From: Geobacteraceae bacterium
GTDB taxonomy: Bacteria > Desulfobacterota > Desulfuromonadia > Geobacterales > Geobacteraceae
Direction: 5' to 3'
Assembly (NCBI GenBank): GCA_024281055.1
Contig: JAMXLF010000006.1
Location: 57,151-121,150, forward strand
DNA: 64,000 nt
This document shows positions 32,661 to 41,948 of the stretch, piece after piece. Both the position numbers and the translations under genes were made by a program. Each line of letters starts with the position of its first letter. Position 1 is the stretch's first letter. The notes under the pieces are model-generated. The model saw only the letters and a program-made list of their open reading frames with translations. It ran no database searches and had not been told where the DNA came from.

Positions 32661-33077
32661 ATGGCCGAAAAACTGAAAGTCGAACTGGTAACCCCTTACA
32701 AAAAGGTGCTCTCCGAGGAGGTGGATGAGATCACCGCCACCGGTACCCTAGGTGAATTCGGGGTGCTCCCCGGACACGCCCCTTTTCTCACCTCCCTGAA
32801 GATCGGTGAGCTTTCCTACAAGAAGGAAGGGGGTATCTTTAACCTTGCGGTCAACTGGGGCTATTTCGAAGTGGAAAACGATACGGTCACCGTTCTCGTG
32901 GAGACTGCGGAGCGGGCGGACGAGATCGACTTGGAACGCGCCAAGGCTGCCCTCGGTCGCGCGGAAGAAGCCCTCAAGAAACTCACCCCCGAGGACAAGC
33001 AGTACCGCGTCTATGAAGCTGCCCTTGAGCGTGCGCTGATCAGGGTACAGGTAGCGGGCAAGGCAGTACGCAGATAA
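32661..33077 (+). CDS. atpC: F-type ATP synthase subunit epsilon
   Basis: The 138-residue subunit has the N-terminal beta sandwich (VELVTPYKKVLSEEVDEITA, GEFGVLPGHAPFLTSLKIG) and a C-terminal two-helix part rich in Ala and Glu that can regulate hydrolysis. It ends the F1 operon just before a terminator. Confidence 0.96.
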   Translation: MAEKLKVELVTPYKKVLSEEVDEITATGTLGEFGVLPGHAPFLTSLKIGELSYKKEGGIFNLAVNWGYFEVENDTVTVLVETAERADEIDLERAKAALGRAEEALKKLTPEDKQYRVYEAALERALIRVQVAGKAVRR

Positions 33078-33101
33078 ACCGGAACATCATAGAATATACA
33101 T

Positions 33102-33128
33102 GAGCGGCTTTTGCCGCTCTTTTTTTTT
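33102..33128 (+). terminator. terminator of the atp operon
   Basis: GAGCGGC-TTTT-GCCGCTC followed by nine T. Confidence 0.92.
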
Positions 33129-33142
33129 CGGAGGTCGTGGAG

Positions 33143-34177
33143 ATGGAGGCGAAATCCTGGAACAAGCCGGTTGTCGCCGTGACCATGGGAGACCCGTGTG
33201 GCGTTGGCCCGGAAATCATCGCCAAAGCCCTGGCAGACCCGGGAACGACAGCATCCTGCATACCCTATGTCCTTGGAGATGCTGCAGCCATGGAACGTGC
33301 GCTGGCAGCGACAGCGTCACCCCTGCGTCTTGAAATTCTCAGCAAAGAGATGCCCCCTGCGGAACCTGCTGCTGGTGTCATCTATCTCCTGGCGCTTACG
33401 GATCTTGCCGGTGCCGATATGGCATACGGCCGTCCGACGGCTGCTGCCGGCGACGCCGTGTTTCGTTACATCACGGCGGCGGCCCGTCTCTGTCTCGAAG
33501 GCAAGGCGCAAGCAATGGCGACGGCTCCCATCAACAAGGAGGCGATGAACCTGGCCGGGCACCGCTATCCCGGTCATACCGAGCTCCTTGCGGAGCTTAC
33601 CGGGACGAAGGACTTTGTCATGATGCTTGCCGGCGATCGGTTGCGGGTGACCCTTGTCACCATCCACGAAGCCCTGGCTGACGTTCCGCATCTTGTGACC
33701 CGTGAACGAGTCCTTTCCACCATCAGGATCACCCACCGAGACCTTCAGCGATATCTCACCCCCCATCCCCGGCTTGCAGTCCTGGCCCTGAACCCCCACT
33801 GCGGTGAGGGGGGAATGTTTGGGACCGAGGAGGAGAGGGTCATTGCGCCGGCTGTGGCTGCGGCTCGGGCCGAAGGTATCGATGCTACAGGCCCGCTTTC
33901 CGCCGATACCCTCTTTCACTTTGCCGCTCAGGGGACATACGACGCCGTGGTCTGCATGTACCATGACCAAGGACTCATCCCCCTGAAGCTCCTCCACTTC
34001 GACGACGGGGTGAACGTCACCCTCGGCCTACCCATCATCCGGACCTCGGTGGATCACGGCACGGCCTACGACTTGGCCGGGACCGGGAAGGCGTCGGCGG
34101 CGAGCATGGTGGCTGCGGTCAGGATGGCGGCTGAGATGGCAGCCGTCAAGCAGCGGGCGGGGGAGGACGAGCCGTGA
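33143..34177 (+). CDS. pdxA: 4-hydroxythreonine-4-phosphate dehydrogenase
   Basis: PdxA oxidises 4-phosphohydroxy-L-threonine in vitamin B6 synthesis. The 344-residue protein has VTMGDPCGVGPEI, metal-binding GHRYPGHTELLAELTG, LNPHCGEGGMFGTEE and MYHDQGLIPLK. ATG 33143 is chosen over GTG 33137 because GGAGG (33130-33134) is then eight bases away. The stop overlaps the next start as GTGA. Confidence 0.95.
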   Translation: MEAKSWNKPVVAVTMGDPCGVGPEIIAKALADPGTTASCIPYVLGDAAAMERALAATASPLRLEILSKEMPPAEPAAGVIYLLALTDLAGADMAYGRPTAAAGDAVFRYITAAARLCLEGKAQAMATAPINKEAMNLAGHRYPGHTELLAELTGTKDFVMMLAGDRLRVTLVTIHEALADVPHLVTRERVLSTIRITHRDLQRYLTPHPRLAVLALNPHCGEGGMFGTEEERVIAPAVAAARAEGIDATGPLSADTLFHFAAQGTYDAVVCMYHDQGLIPLKLLHFDDGVNVTLGLPIIRTSVDHGTAYDLAGTGKASAASMVAAVRMAAEMAAVKQRAGEDEP

Positions 34178-35130
34178 GCCTGACCAAAAAGATCGTCCTT
34201 GGCGTCATGATCCTCCTCCTTGGGTTTGCCGGGTATGTCGGCGTTTCACTCCTGTCTCTTCCATCGGTGGCGACGCTGCAGAGCCGTCGGGTGAGTATGA
34301 CCATTCAGGTAAAGGACTGGAACGGAAATTTCCACCCATTTGTTGTTGGGCCGAAAAACCGCTATTGGACGCCATCCGGGGCAATTCCGTCGGAGATGAA
34401 ATGGGCGGTTATCCTTGCTGAGGACGAGAGGTTCTATAAGCACGAGGGGATCGACGTCAAGGCGATCAAGAACGCGATCAAATATGATCTGGAAAAGAAG
34501 AGTTTTGCCCGGGGGGCCTCCACCATCACTCAGCAGGTGGCAAAGAATCTCTTTCTCACCCGTGAGAAGACCATCACCCGCAAAATCAAGGAGGTCATCC
34601 TTGCCAAACGGATGGAAGAGTTGTTGACCAAGGGGCGCATCATGGAGCTGTACCTGAACGTCGTTGAACTCGGTCCGATGGTGTACGGGGTCGGCCATGG
34701 AGCCCAGTACTATTTCGGCAAGCCGGCATCTGCCCTTACCCCACGCGAGTGTGCCTTCCTTGCCGCCATGCTCCCCGGCCCGCGGGTGGCCTACAACCCA
34801 TACAAGAATCTGCACCGGGTGCTCAGGCGTTCCGACATGATATTGGGCTTGCTTCGCAAGAAGGGGGTTCTTTCCGAGGAAGAGTACCGCCTTGCCTTGG
34901 CCGAAGAACCACCTGTTGCCGGACTGCAACGCAAGGTCGATGAGAGTATCGCGAAAGAAGTCGTCCAGATGCCGATGACGAGTGCCGTCCTGAAGGTGCC
35001 GGCGGCTCCGGCAGAGAAACCTGAGGAAACAGCGCCGGCGCCCGAAGGAACTGGAAAAACCGAGACGGAGGGAAAGCCAACAGCTCCTGTAGAGCAGGTC
35101 CCTGCGCGCCAAGAGGAAGAGAAGCGATAG
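34174..35130 (+). CDS. mtgA: monofunctional peptidoglycan transglycosylase (GT51)
   Basis: It polymerises lipid II into glycan strands. The 318-residue protein has one N-terminal membrane helix (about 6-28), then the GT51 motifs ILAEDERFYKHEGID and GASTITQQVAKNLFL with KGRIMELYLNVVELG. No transpeptidase domain follows. The last 70 residues form a Pro/Glu/Ala-rich tail not usual for MtgA. It starts with GTG overlapping pdxA. Confidence 0.92.
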   Translation: MSLTKKIVLGVMILLLGFAGYVGVSLLSLPSVATLQSRRVSMTIQVKDWNGNFHPFVVGPKNRYWTPSGAIPSEMKWAVILAEDERFYKHEGIDVKAIKNAIKYDLEKKSFARGASTITQQVAKNLFLTREKTITRKIKEVILAKRMEELLTKGRIMELYLNVVELGPMVYGVGHGAQYYFGKPASALTPRECAFLAAMLPGPRVAYNPYKNLHRVLRRSDMILGLLRKKGVLSEEEYRLALAEEPPVAGLQRKVDESIAKEVVQMPMTSAVLKVPAAPAEKPEETAPAPEGTGKTETEGKPTAPVEQVPARQEEEKR

Positions 35131-35190
35131 GGGAGCATCGCAGTAAGGTGGTTTAGCCCCCCCCGGATGCAACAAGATCGGTGGAAAGGA

Positions 35191-35214
35191 AAAGCCCGCG
35201 TCTGCGGGCTTTTC
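35191..35214 (+). terminator. terminator after mtgA
   Basis: AAAGCCCGC-GTCT-GCGGGCTTTT forms a 9-bp stem. Confidence 0.8.
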
Positions 35215-35242
35215 GTGTAATCAAGAGGGGTGTTGACAAAAA

Positions 35243-36247
35243 TCAGATTCGGAACTCTTCAATCCGCCGCTCGTCAAAGTCGTTGATAACCTTTATGATG
35301 CGCTCATTGCTGTCAACGGTGTACTTGACGGCACATTCCCTGCCCGTATCGGCCTTGGTGTAGCGCAGAAGTATCTTTGCGGCGACAGAAATGAGGTCGT
35401 CGGACTGCTCGCCCAAAACGACCCCCGTGGGACTCCCCCCTTCCAACCAGCGCAGAGCTGCCTCGCTTGGTTGCATCGCGTTCGTGAGGACTTCATTTTC
35501 CGCTTCGTTGCGGCCGATAAGTACTTTCGTGCGCGGGCCAACCCGAAAATGTCTGCCGAGCTTCAGGAGACGGAAGTCGCGCAGGTCCAACTGGTCGGTA
35601 TGATCGAAGACGTCACGCACCTTGGAGACGAAGGAAACCTCGGTGAGGAGACACCCCCCTGCCGGGCAGGGATAGTTCTTGACCTCAAGCTCGTCTGCAA
35701 GCTGCATCTGCTCTTTGCGGGAGCGTCCCTTGATGGCAAGGAGCTTTGAGCGGTCAACCCAGCCTTCCTGTTCGGGAAGGGTCGGCTCAAAGTATTTGGC
35801 TGAGAGGGGACGCAACAAGAGCCCCTCGAGGCCACTCTCCCGTTCTATGACGCGCAGGGTGTCTCGGCGCTGGCTCATGGGGCGTTGGCCCAGGACTTCG
35901 CCGGTGATGACGAAGTCCGCGCCGCTCTCCGCCATGTATTCCTTGGCCTTGCGCAGGAGGAAGATGCGGCAGTCGATGCAGGGGTTCAAGCCTTTGCCAT
36001 AGCCGTGTTTCGGCCGCCGGACGATCTCCAGGTACTCGACCCCCTTGTTCATCACCTTGATGGGAATATCGAATTCCTGGGCGACTCGAACCGCTTCGGA
36101 CTTGCAGCCAGCATTCTTGGCGGTGCAGGTGCAGAAGGGAGAGGTGAAATTGAGGGCCTCGACTGCGATTCCTTGCTCTAGCATGACCTTAACGGCAAGG
36201 GTGGAGTCGAGTCCTCCGGAGAGGAGGGCGAGGGCTTTCCTTTGCAT
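35243..36247 (-). CDS. PP-loop (ThiI/MnmA-like) tRNA-thiolation-type protein with NFACT-R-like C-terminus
   Basis: The 334-residue protein starts MQRKALALLSGGLDSTLAVK, an ATP-pyrophosphatase PP-loop. Conserved Cys are in FCTCTAKNAGC, NPCIDCRIF and NYPCPAGGCLL. The C-terminal third (RHFRVGPRTKVLIGRNEAEN onward) resembles the NFACT-R RNA-binding domain. Such proteins are often labelled tRNA methyltransferase but look like tRNA sulfur-transfer enzymes. The frame is open 74 codons upstream, but that part has no family match. The exact substrate is unknown. Confidence 0.78.
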   Translation of the reverse strand: MQRKALALLSGGLDSTLAVKVMLEQGIAVEALNFTSPFCTCTAKNAGCKSEAVRVAQEFDIPIKVMNKGVEYLEIVRRPKHGYGKGLNPCIDCRIFLLRKAKEYMAESGADFVITGEVLGQRPMSQRRDTLRVIERESGLEGLLLRPLSAKYFEPTLPEQEGWVDRSKLLAIKGRSRKEQMQLADELEVKNYPCPAGGCLLTEVSFVSKVRDVFDHTDQLDLRDFRLLKLGRHFRVGPRTKVLIGRNEAENEVLTNAMQPSEAALRWLEGGSPTGVVLGEQSDDLISVAAKILLRYTKADTGRECAVKYTVDSNERIIKVINDFDERRIEEFRI

Positions 36248-36522
36248 GACGGCTCCTGGGGCACCATCCCGGGACATTATGTCACAACGGGTCACGGTAC
36301 GGCACCTGATTCTTCTGTAAGTGTGCATCAACACTAGCACAGTGGGCTGGGAAAAGTAAAGTGCTATGAAGCCGGCTGAACCGGGCCTGAGAGAGACAAT
36401 CCGGTTGACGGTAGTGGTTTGGCGTGGTTTAATAACGGACTCGCCCTGCTCCAGGCACGACGAAACCACAGCAGCTTGCGGATTATCCCATGCACCCGGA
36501 TGGACATTATGACGGAGGCGCG
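36248..36522. other. divergent intergenic region
   Basis: This stretch lies between leftward PP-loop gene and rightward GspE-like gene. It must hold two promoters, but no convincing hexamer pairs, repeats or genes were seen. Confidence 0.4.
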
Positions 36523-38175
36523 ATGGAAGGATTGATGAAAGAAGGTTCGCTCGGCTCGATTCTTTTCAAATCGCAGATCATCACCGAAGGGGATATTGCG
36601 GCGGCCCTTGAGCGACAGAAAGCGGCAGGTTGCCGTTTTGGTGAAGCCTTGGTGGACTTGGGGATCGTGACCCAAGAGGACATCGACTGGGCTCTGGCCA
36701 ACCAGTTGGATATCCCCTACGTACGACTGAAGGAAGAGATGATCGATCGGGAGGCCGTCTCTCTCGTTCCCGTCGTCTTCGCCCGCCAGTTCAACCTTGT
36801 CCCCCTCATCAGGGTCGGCGAGGAGCTGAGCATCGCCTTGGCAGATCCTCTCAACCGCACGGCCATTGTCGAAACGGAACGGATCACGGGGTGCCGGGTA
36901 ACTGTTTCCGTAGCTTTGCTTCGGGAGATCCGCGAGATGCAGGAGATCTTTTACGGTCCGGCGACGGCAACATTCGGTTTTTCGTCCGATCGCTTCCCGG
37001 CAAAAACCCTGGCGGCAATGAATGCCGACACGAGCGGGGCCGCATTTCTCAACTATCTGCTGCTGTTCATGGTACAGAACAGGCTAACGAGTCTTTCCTG
37101 CCAGCCCCTTGGCACTACGGTGAGGCTAACCGGGAGAAGGGGAGGTATTGCCCGGGAGGTCGGCTGCCTACAGGCCACCTACTACCCCGATTTCGTCCAG
37201 CACGTGCGCAAAACAGCACGGCTGAACGGTACTGTGGATATTGCGGCGAAAGGGATCTTGGGGTATCGCCACAAGGGGCATAACGCCCGTTTTCAGGTGT
37301 TGCTGCTGCGAGGGGAAGGAAGCGAGTATGTTACGCTCAAACCCCAGCCGTTCGTCCCGCCGCCTGCCAGTATTGCCGGCTTGGGCCTCACGGCAGAGAA
37401 GGAGGCGGCGTTCCACGCGCTGGCAACTGTGCGGCACGGCATGGTGGTTTTTTCCTCCCGTGATCAGGAAGAACGCTGTCGGCTTATCGATCTCTTCCTG
37501 AAGGAGAGCAACCCCTCCGGAAAGACCGTTCTGCTACTGGGGGACTATCTCGGCCACGCTAAAGTCCCCTTCCCCCGCATTTCGCTCCGTCATCTTTCCC
37601 CACAAGAAAAGCACCGACTGGTCATGGCTGCGCTGGAGCACGATCCCGACGTGATCGCTTTGGAAGATGCAACCGATCTGCAGACCCTTGCCGCAGCGGC
37701 CACCGCCGCGGCGCGGGGAAAGCTCGTGTTGGCCGGCATCGCCGGCCAGGATACGCCCGACACCCTGGAGCACCTTCTCCATGCCCGGCATCGCCATTAT
37801 GCCATTCCCACGGTTGTCAGGGGGGTGATAAGCTGCGCCGCGGTGGCAACCCTCTGTTCTCACTGTAAGGAAAACTATTCCCCTCCCGCCGACGAGCGTG
37901 ACCTACTCCGCCTCCCCGTTGACGTCCAAGTCTGTTTCCGGGCGGTTGGCTGCCCGGCTTGCAACCAGAGCGGCTACCAGGGTGACCGATATCTCCTGGA
38001 TGTCATCCCGTTTGATGCACGGATGGTGGAGGATTTTACCGCTGCACAGGGGGGGGAAGAGCTCGCGCGGGTCTTGGAGGAGCGGGGTTTGTGCCGCGCT
38101 GCTGCAGAAGGACGGGAACTGCTGTATGCCGGTGATATTTCGCCGGACGAGTTTGTTGCCTCGATACTACGGTGA
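36523..38175 (+). CDS. degenerate GspE/PilB-like protein lacking Walker A
   Basis: The 550-residue protein has the N-terminal GspE/MshE domain (about 1-150, EGLMKEGSLGSILFKSQI, RFGEALVDLGIVTQEDI) and the outline of a type IV pilus assembly ATPase. The tetracysteine zinc site is kept (CSHC near 445, CPAC near 476). Where PilB has GPTGSGKST it reads VVFSSRDQEERCRLID. The Walker B region is DPDVIALEDATD instead of VGEIRD, and the His box is AGIAGQD. It therefore probably cannot hydrolyse ATP. It lies 12 bases before pilT. ATG 36523 follows GGAGG, though ATG 36490 is possible. Confidence 0.85.
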   Translation: MEGLMKEGSLGSILFKSQIITEGDIAAALERQKAAGCRFGEALVDLGIVTQEDIDWALANQLDIPYVRLKEEMIDREAVSLVPVVFARQFNLVPLIRVGEELSIALADPLNRTAIVETERITGCRVTVSVALLREIREMQEIFYGPATATFGFSSDRFPAKTLAAMNADTSGAAFLNYLLLFMVQNRLTSLSCQPLGTTVRLTGRRGGIAREVGCLQATYYPDFVQHVRKTARLNGTVDIAAKGILGYRHKGHNARFQVLLLRGEGSEYVTLKPQPFVPPPASIAGLGLTAEKEAAFHALATVRHGMVVFSSRDQEERCRLIDLFLKESNPSGKTVLLLGDYLGHAKVPFPRISLRHLSPQEKHRLVMAALEHDPDVIALEDATDLQTLAAAATAAARGKLVLAGIAGQDTPDTLEHLLHARHRHYAIPTVVRGVISCAAVATLCSHCKENYSPPADERDLLRLPVDVQVCFRAVGCPACNQSGYQGDRYLLDVIPFDARMVEDFTAAQGGEELARVLEERGLCRAAAEGRELLYAGDISPDEFVASILR

Positions 38176-38187
38176 TGGAGTAACTGC

Positions 38188-39258
38188 ATGGCACGAATCG
38201 ATGGTTTGTTCAAAATGCTGAAGGAACAGGGGGCCTCGGACCTCCACCTCTCGACCGGGTCTCCGCCGATCTTTCGCCTCCACGGCGAGATGGTGCGGTC
38301 AAACTTCAAGACGCTCTCCCACGAAGAGACCAAGGCAATCCTGTACGAGATACTGACCGAGCAGCAGCAACAGGAGTTCGAGGAGAAGAAGGACCTCGAT
38401 TTTGCCTATGAGTTGCCGGGCGTGGCGCGATTTCGCGGCAACATTCTCATGCAGTACCGGGGGATCGCAGCTGTGTTCCGGATCATTCCGAGCAAAATTC
38501 TTACGGCGGACGACCTCGATCTCCCCGACGGGGTACGGAAGATGACCCACAACAAGAAGGGGCTCGTCCTGGTCACCGGGCCGACCGGCTCTGGGAAGTC
38601 GACTACCCTGGCGGCCATGATCGACCTGATCAACAGCACTCGCCGCGAACATATCCTGACGCTGGAAGACCCGCTGGAATTCATTCACGAAAACAAGCAG
38701 TCGCTCGTGAACCAGCGGCAGATCGGCGCACACTCGGAGAGTTTTACAGCGGCCCTGCGTGCGGCTTTGCGAGAAGACCCGGACGTCATCCTTGTCGGTG
38801 AGATGCGCGATCTGGAGACCATCAGTCTGGCCATGAGCGCGGCCGAAACCGGCCACCTGGTCTTCGGGACCCTGCATACCAACTCAGCGGCGAAGACCGT
38901 TGACCGGATCATCGACGTCTTTCCGAAGGATTCTCAGGAGCAGGTTCGGGCCATGCTCTCCGAATCGCTCAAGGGGGTCATCTGCCAGCAGCTGCTGAAA
39001 ACGGCCGATGGTCGCGGGCGGGTGGCTGCCCTGGAGATCATGATCGGGACTCCGGCCGTCGGCAACTTGATCCGGGAGGGAAAGACTTTCCAAATCCCGT
39101 CTATCATCCAGACTGCGCGCAAAGAAGGGATGCAGCTGCTGGACCAGCACCTCCTCGATCTCCTGAAGACACGGAAGGTTGCGCCGGAGGAAGCTTATCG
39201 CTGTGCCCAGGACAAGAAACAGTTCGAACAGTACATTCCTCACCGGCCAGCGCCGTAA
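38188..39258 (+). CDS. pilT: twitching motility retraction ATPase PilT
   Basis: PilT is the hexameric motor that retracts type IV pili. The 356-residue protein has ASDLHLSTGSPP at the start, Walker A GPTGSGKSTT (about 130), the Asp box, Walker B DPDVILVGEMRD, His box GTLHTN and the retraction motif region AVGNLIREGK. All catalytic elements are intact, in contrast to its upstream neighbour with which it probably forms an operon. Confidence 0.95.
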   Translation: MARIDGLFKMLKEQGASDLHLSTGSPPIFRLHGEMVRSNFKTLSHEETKAILYEILTEQQQQEFEEKKDLDFAYELPGVARFRGNILMQYRGIAAVFRIIPSKILTADDLDLPDGVRKMTHNKKGLVLVTGPTGSGKSTTLAAMIDLINSTRREHILTLEDPLEFIHENKQSLVNQRQIGAHSESFTAALRAALREDPDVILVGEMRDLETISLAMSAAETGHLVFGTLHTNSAAKTVDRIIDVFPKDSQEQVRAMLSESLKGVICQQLLKTADGRGRVAALEIMIGTPAVGNLIREGKTFQIPSIIQTARKEGMQLLDQHLLDLLKTRKVAPEEAYRCAQDKKQFEQYIPHRPAP

Positions 39259-39284
39259 GAAGCAACGGTCAAACGTATAAATAA

Positions 39285-39314
39285 AAAGGGGCTCTCGTAT
39301 GAGAGCCCCTTTTC
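39285..39314 (+). terminator. terminator after pilT
   Basis: AAAAGGGGCTCTC-GTAT-GAGAGCCCCTTTT forms a 13-bp stem with flanking A and T tracts. It also lies at the 3' side of the leftward tRNA gene. Confidence 0.9.
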
Positions 39315-39348
39315 TATCGGCAGCCGTTCGGCAGATGTTTGAGTTAAA

Positions 39349-39425
39349 TGGTCGGGATGACTGGATTTGAACCAGCGGCCCCCTGCTCCCGAAGCAGGTG
39401 CGCTACCAGGCTGCGCTACATCCCG
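39349..39425 (-). tRNA. tRNA-Pro (anticodon CGG)
   Basis: On the minus strand CGGGATG pairs with CATCCCG, the D arm is GCGCAGCCTGGTAGCGC, and the anticodon arm CCTGC-TTCGGGA-GCAGG gives anticodon CGG. The T arm is CTGGTTCAAATCCAG. CCA is encoded. Confidence 0.97.
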
Positions 39426-39557
39426 ACATTGCCTTTTATAGCCTGTTCCGGACGGTTTGTCAACAGGATAACTACCCCCGCCATAAAAACCGTTGTCATA
39501 ATGTCCCCAAAGTGTTAAAAATTTAAGTTTGAACCCGTGATGATGCCAAGGAGTTTC

Positions 39558-41003
39558 ATGGTCGACCGGGACCTGCATGATTTCCTGGAGAAGTTGGAGC
39601 GGCTGGGGGAACTCCAGCGTGTTGGAGTAGAGGTTGACCCCTGCCTGGAAATAGCCGAAATCACCGACCGGGTGAGTAAGGCGGGCGGAAAGGCACTTCT
39701 CTTTGAGCAGGTGAAGGGGAGCGCGCTTCCCGTGGCGACCAACCTGTTCGGCTCGGCGCAGCGTCTCGCCGTGGCCCTTGGTATGGACGACGCCAGGGTC
39801 TTGGGGGATCGGTTGGCGAAGCTCATAGCCGACCTGTCGCCTGCTCGGTTAGAAGAGAGACTGACGGCGTTCTCTGAACTTTCTTCTGTTGTCTGCGTCC
39901 GTCCGAAAATCGTGGCGGAGGCCCCCTGCCAGGAGATTGTGGAGGACAAGCCCGACCTGATGAGCTATCCCTTTCTCAAGGGATGGCCCGGCGATGGCCT
40001 TCCGCGCCACGGGGGAAGGTTTATCACCCTGCCCCTGGTCTTTACCAGGGACCCCGAGACCGGCCGGCCCAACTGCGGCATGTATCGGGTCGCCTTGGTC
40101 GATGCCAGGAGAGCTGGCATCCACTGGTATGCGGGGCGAGGGGGTGAGCGCCATTACCGTGCCTACCAGGCACGCCGGGAGCGGATGCCGGTGGCCGTGG
40201 CTGTGGGTGGCCCTCCGGCACTCGTCTTTGCCGCCATGCTGCCGCTGCCGGACCCCCTCGACGAGATGCACTTTGCCGGTTTCCTGCGGGGAACACCGGT
40301 TGAGATGGCCCGGTGCCGGACCAGCGAGCTCCTCGTGCCGGCCCGCGCCGAGTTGGTGATCGAGGGCTATCTGGAGCCAGGAGAAATGATGATGGATGGG
40401 GCCTTTGGCAACCACACCGGTTATTACTCGCCGCCTGCTGAGGTCCCTGTCCTTCATGTGTCCTGTATTACCCGGCGGCGCGACTGCATCTGTCCGGCGA
40501 CCGTCGTCGGTCGGCCGCCCATGGAGGATTGCCATCTGGCCAGGGCTGCCTGGCGGCTGCTCCTTCCCCTCGTGCAACTGGAAAATCCTGAGGTGGTGGA
40601 CATAAACTTTCCTCCGGAATGGATTTTCCACACGAGTGGCGTTGTTTCGGTCAAGCGAACGGAGCAGACCGGCCGGGAGATCCTGGCGAGGCTGTGGCAG
40701 AATGCGTGGCTTTGCGCCGCCAGGCTCCTCGTGGTGGTCGATGCCGATCAGGATGTCGGTGATCTTGCCGGTGTGGCGTGGCGGGTCATCAACAACGTTG
40801 ACTGGGCAAGGGACCTCATCAGCTCTCCGGAGGCTGAGACGGATGCACGGGCAACCGGCATGCCGTGGGGAGGAAGCAGAATGGGCATCGATGCGACCCG
40901 CAAGGATGTGACCAGCAGCGGTTCTCCATGGCCTGCGGAGATCCGGATGGATGACGCCATCAAGCGGTTGGTTGACAGACGCTGGAAAGAGTACGGCTTT
41001 TAA
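39558..41003 (+). CDS. mqnL: UbiD-family decarboxylase (MqnL-type)
   Basis: The 481-residue protein is a prenyl-FMN dependent decarboxylase of the UbiD family (MVDRDLHDFLEKLERLGELQ, then GMYRVALVDARRAGIHW, and GAFGNHTGYYSPP with the catalytic-region Glu/His). Beside ubiX-, ubiA-, mqnE- and mqnC-like genes it most likely acts late in futalosine menaquinone synthesis, decarboxylating the naphthoate ring. ATG 39558 follows AAGGAG. A GTG seven codons upstream is possible. Confidence 0.88.
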   Translation: MVDRDLHDFLEKLERLGELQRVGVEVDPCLEIAEITDRVSKAGGKALLFEQVKGSALPVATNLFGSAQRLAVALGMDDARVLGDRLAKLIADLSPARLEERLTAFSELSSVVCVRPKIVAEAPCQEIVEDKPDLMSYPFLKGWPGDGLPRHGGRFITLPLVFTRDPETGRPNCGMYRVALVDARRAGIHWYAGRGGERHYRAYQARRERMPVAVAVGGPPALVFAAMLPLPDPLDEMHFAGFLRGTPVEMARCRTSELLVPARAELVIEGYLEPGEMMMDGAFGNHTGYYSPPAEVPVLHVSCITRRRDCICPATVVGRPPMEDCHLARAAWRLLLPLVQLENPEVVDINFPPEWIFHTSGVVSVKRTEQTGREILARLWQNAWLCAARLLVVVDADQDVGDLAGVAWRVINNVDWARDLISSPEAETDARATGMPWGGSRMGIDATRKDVTSSGSPWPAEIRMDDAIKRLVDRRWKEYGF

Positions 41004-41045
41004 GGCAGCAACAATGGTTGTTCCGGGAAGGGAAGTATCCGAGGT

Positions 41046-41948
41046 ATGCAGATGTCACGGCAGAACGACCTGACCATGGGGATGTGCGGCAAGATCAGGG
41101 TATTCCTGGAGATGATCAAGTTCGCCCACACCATCTTCGCCCTCCCCTTCGCCCTGACCGGGGCACTGCTGGCGGCCCGGGGCCTCCCCACCATCGGCCA
41201 GCTGTTCTGGATCGTCATGGCCATGGTGGGGGCGCGGACTGCGGCCATGGGACTCAACCGGGTGATCGACGCCGAGATCGATGCCGAGAATCCACGCACG
41301 TGGGGCCGGGCGATCCCGGCCGGTCTCCTCGGGAAGGGGACGGTGCTGGTCTTTATCGTCCTCTCCGTGGCCCTCATGTTCTACGCGGCCCACCGGCTGA
41401 ACCCGCTCTGCTTCAAGCTTGCCCCGCTGGCTCTCTTCTTTCTGGTGCTCTACTCCTACTGCAAGCGGTTCACCGCCATGGCTCACGTGGTTCTTGGCCT
41501 TTGCCTCGGCGCCGCTCCGATCGGCGCCTGGATCGCCATCCGCGGGACGGTGGCACTGCCGGCTGTGCTCCTCGGCTTGGCGGTCCTCTTCTGGGTGGCC
41601 GGCTTTGATATTCTGTATGCCCTTCAGGACCTGGAGTTCGACAGGCAGCGGGGACTCCACTCCATCCCGGTCCGTCTCGGGGTGACCGGCTCTCTCTGGA
41701 TGGCGCGGCTTTTCTCCCTGGTGATGGTTGCCCTGCTCATGGCGGTCTACCGCCTTCTCCCCGTGGGCGGGTTTTTCCTGGCCGGCATGGCGGTCGCGGC
41801 GCTTCTTCTCCTGTATGAGCATTGGCTGCTGCGCAAGGGGGATCTGGCCAGACTTGACATGGCCTTCTTCACCATGAACGGCTACATCAGCGTCATAATC
41901 TTCGTTGCCACCCTGGTGGACATCCTGGCGGGAAGGGGTGGGGCATGA
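41046..41948 (+). CDS. mqnP: UbiA-family prenyltransferase (MqnP-type)
   Basis: This integral membrane protein of 300 residues has about eight helices and the two Asp-rich motifs NRVIDAEIDAEN and DILYALQDLEFDRQRG. These bind polyprenyl diphosphate through magnesium. It attaches the isoprenoid chain to the naphthoquinone precursor. Its stop overlaps the next start as ATGA. Confidence 0.9.
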   Translation: MQMSRQNDLTMGMCGKIRVFLEMIKFAHTIFALPFALTGALLAARGLPTIGQLFWIVMAMVGARTAAMGLNRVIDAEIDAENPRTWGRAIPAGLLGKGTVLVFIVLSVALMFYAAHRLNPLCFKLAPLALFFLVLYSYCKRFTAMAHVVLGLCLGAAPIGAWIAIRGTVALPAVLLGLAVLFWVAGFDILYALQDLEFDRQRGLHSIPVRLGVTGSLWMARLFSLVMVALLMAVYRLLPVGGFFLAGMAVAALLLLYEHWLLRKGDLARLDMAFFTMNGYISVIIFVATLVDILAGRGGA

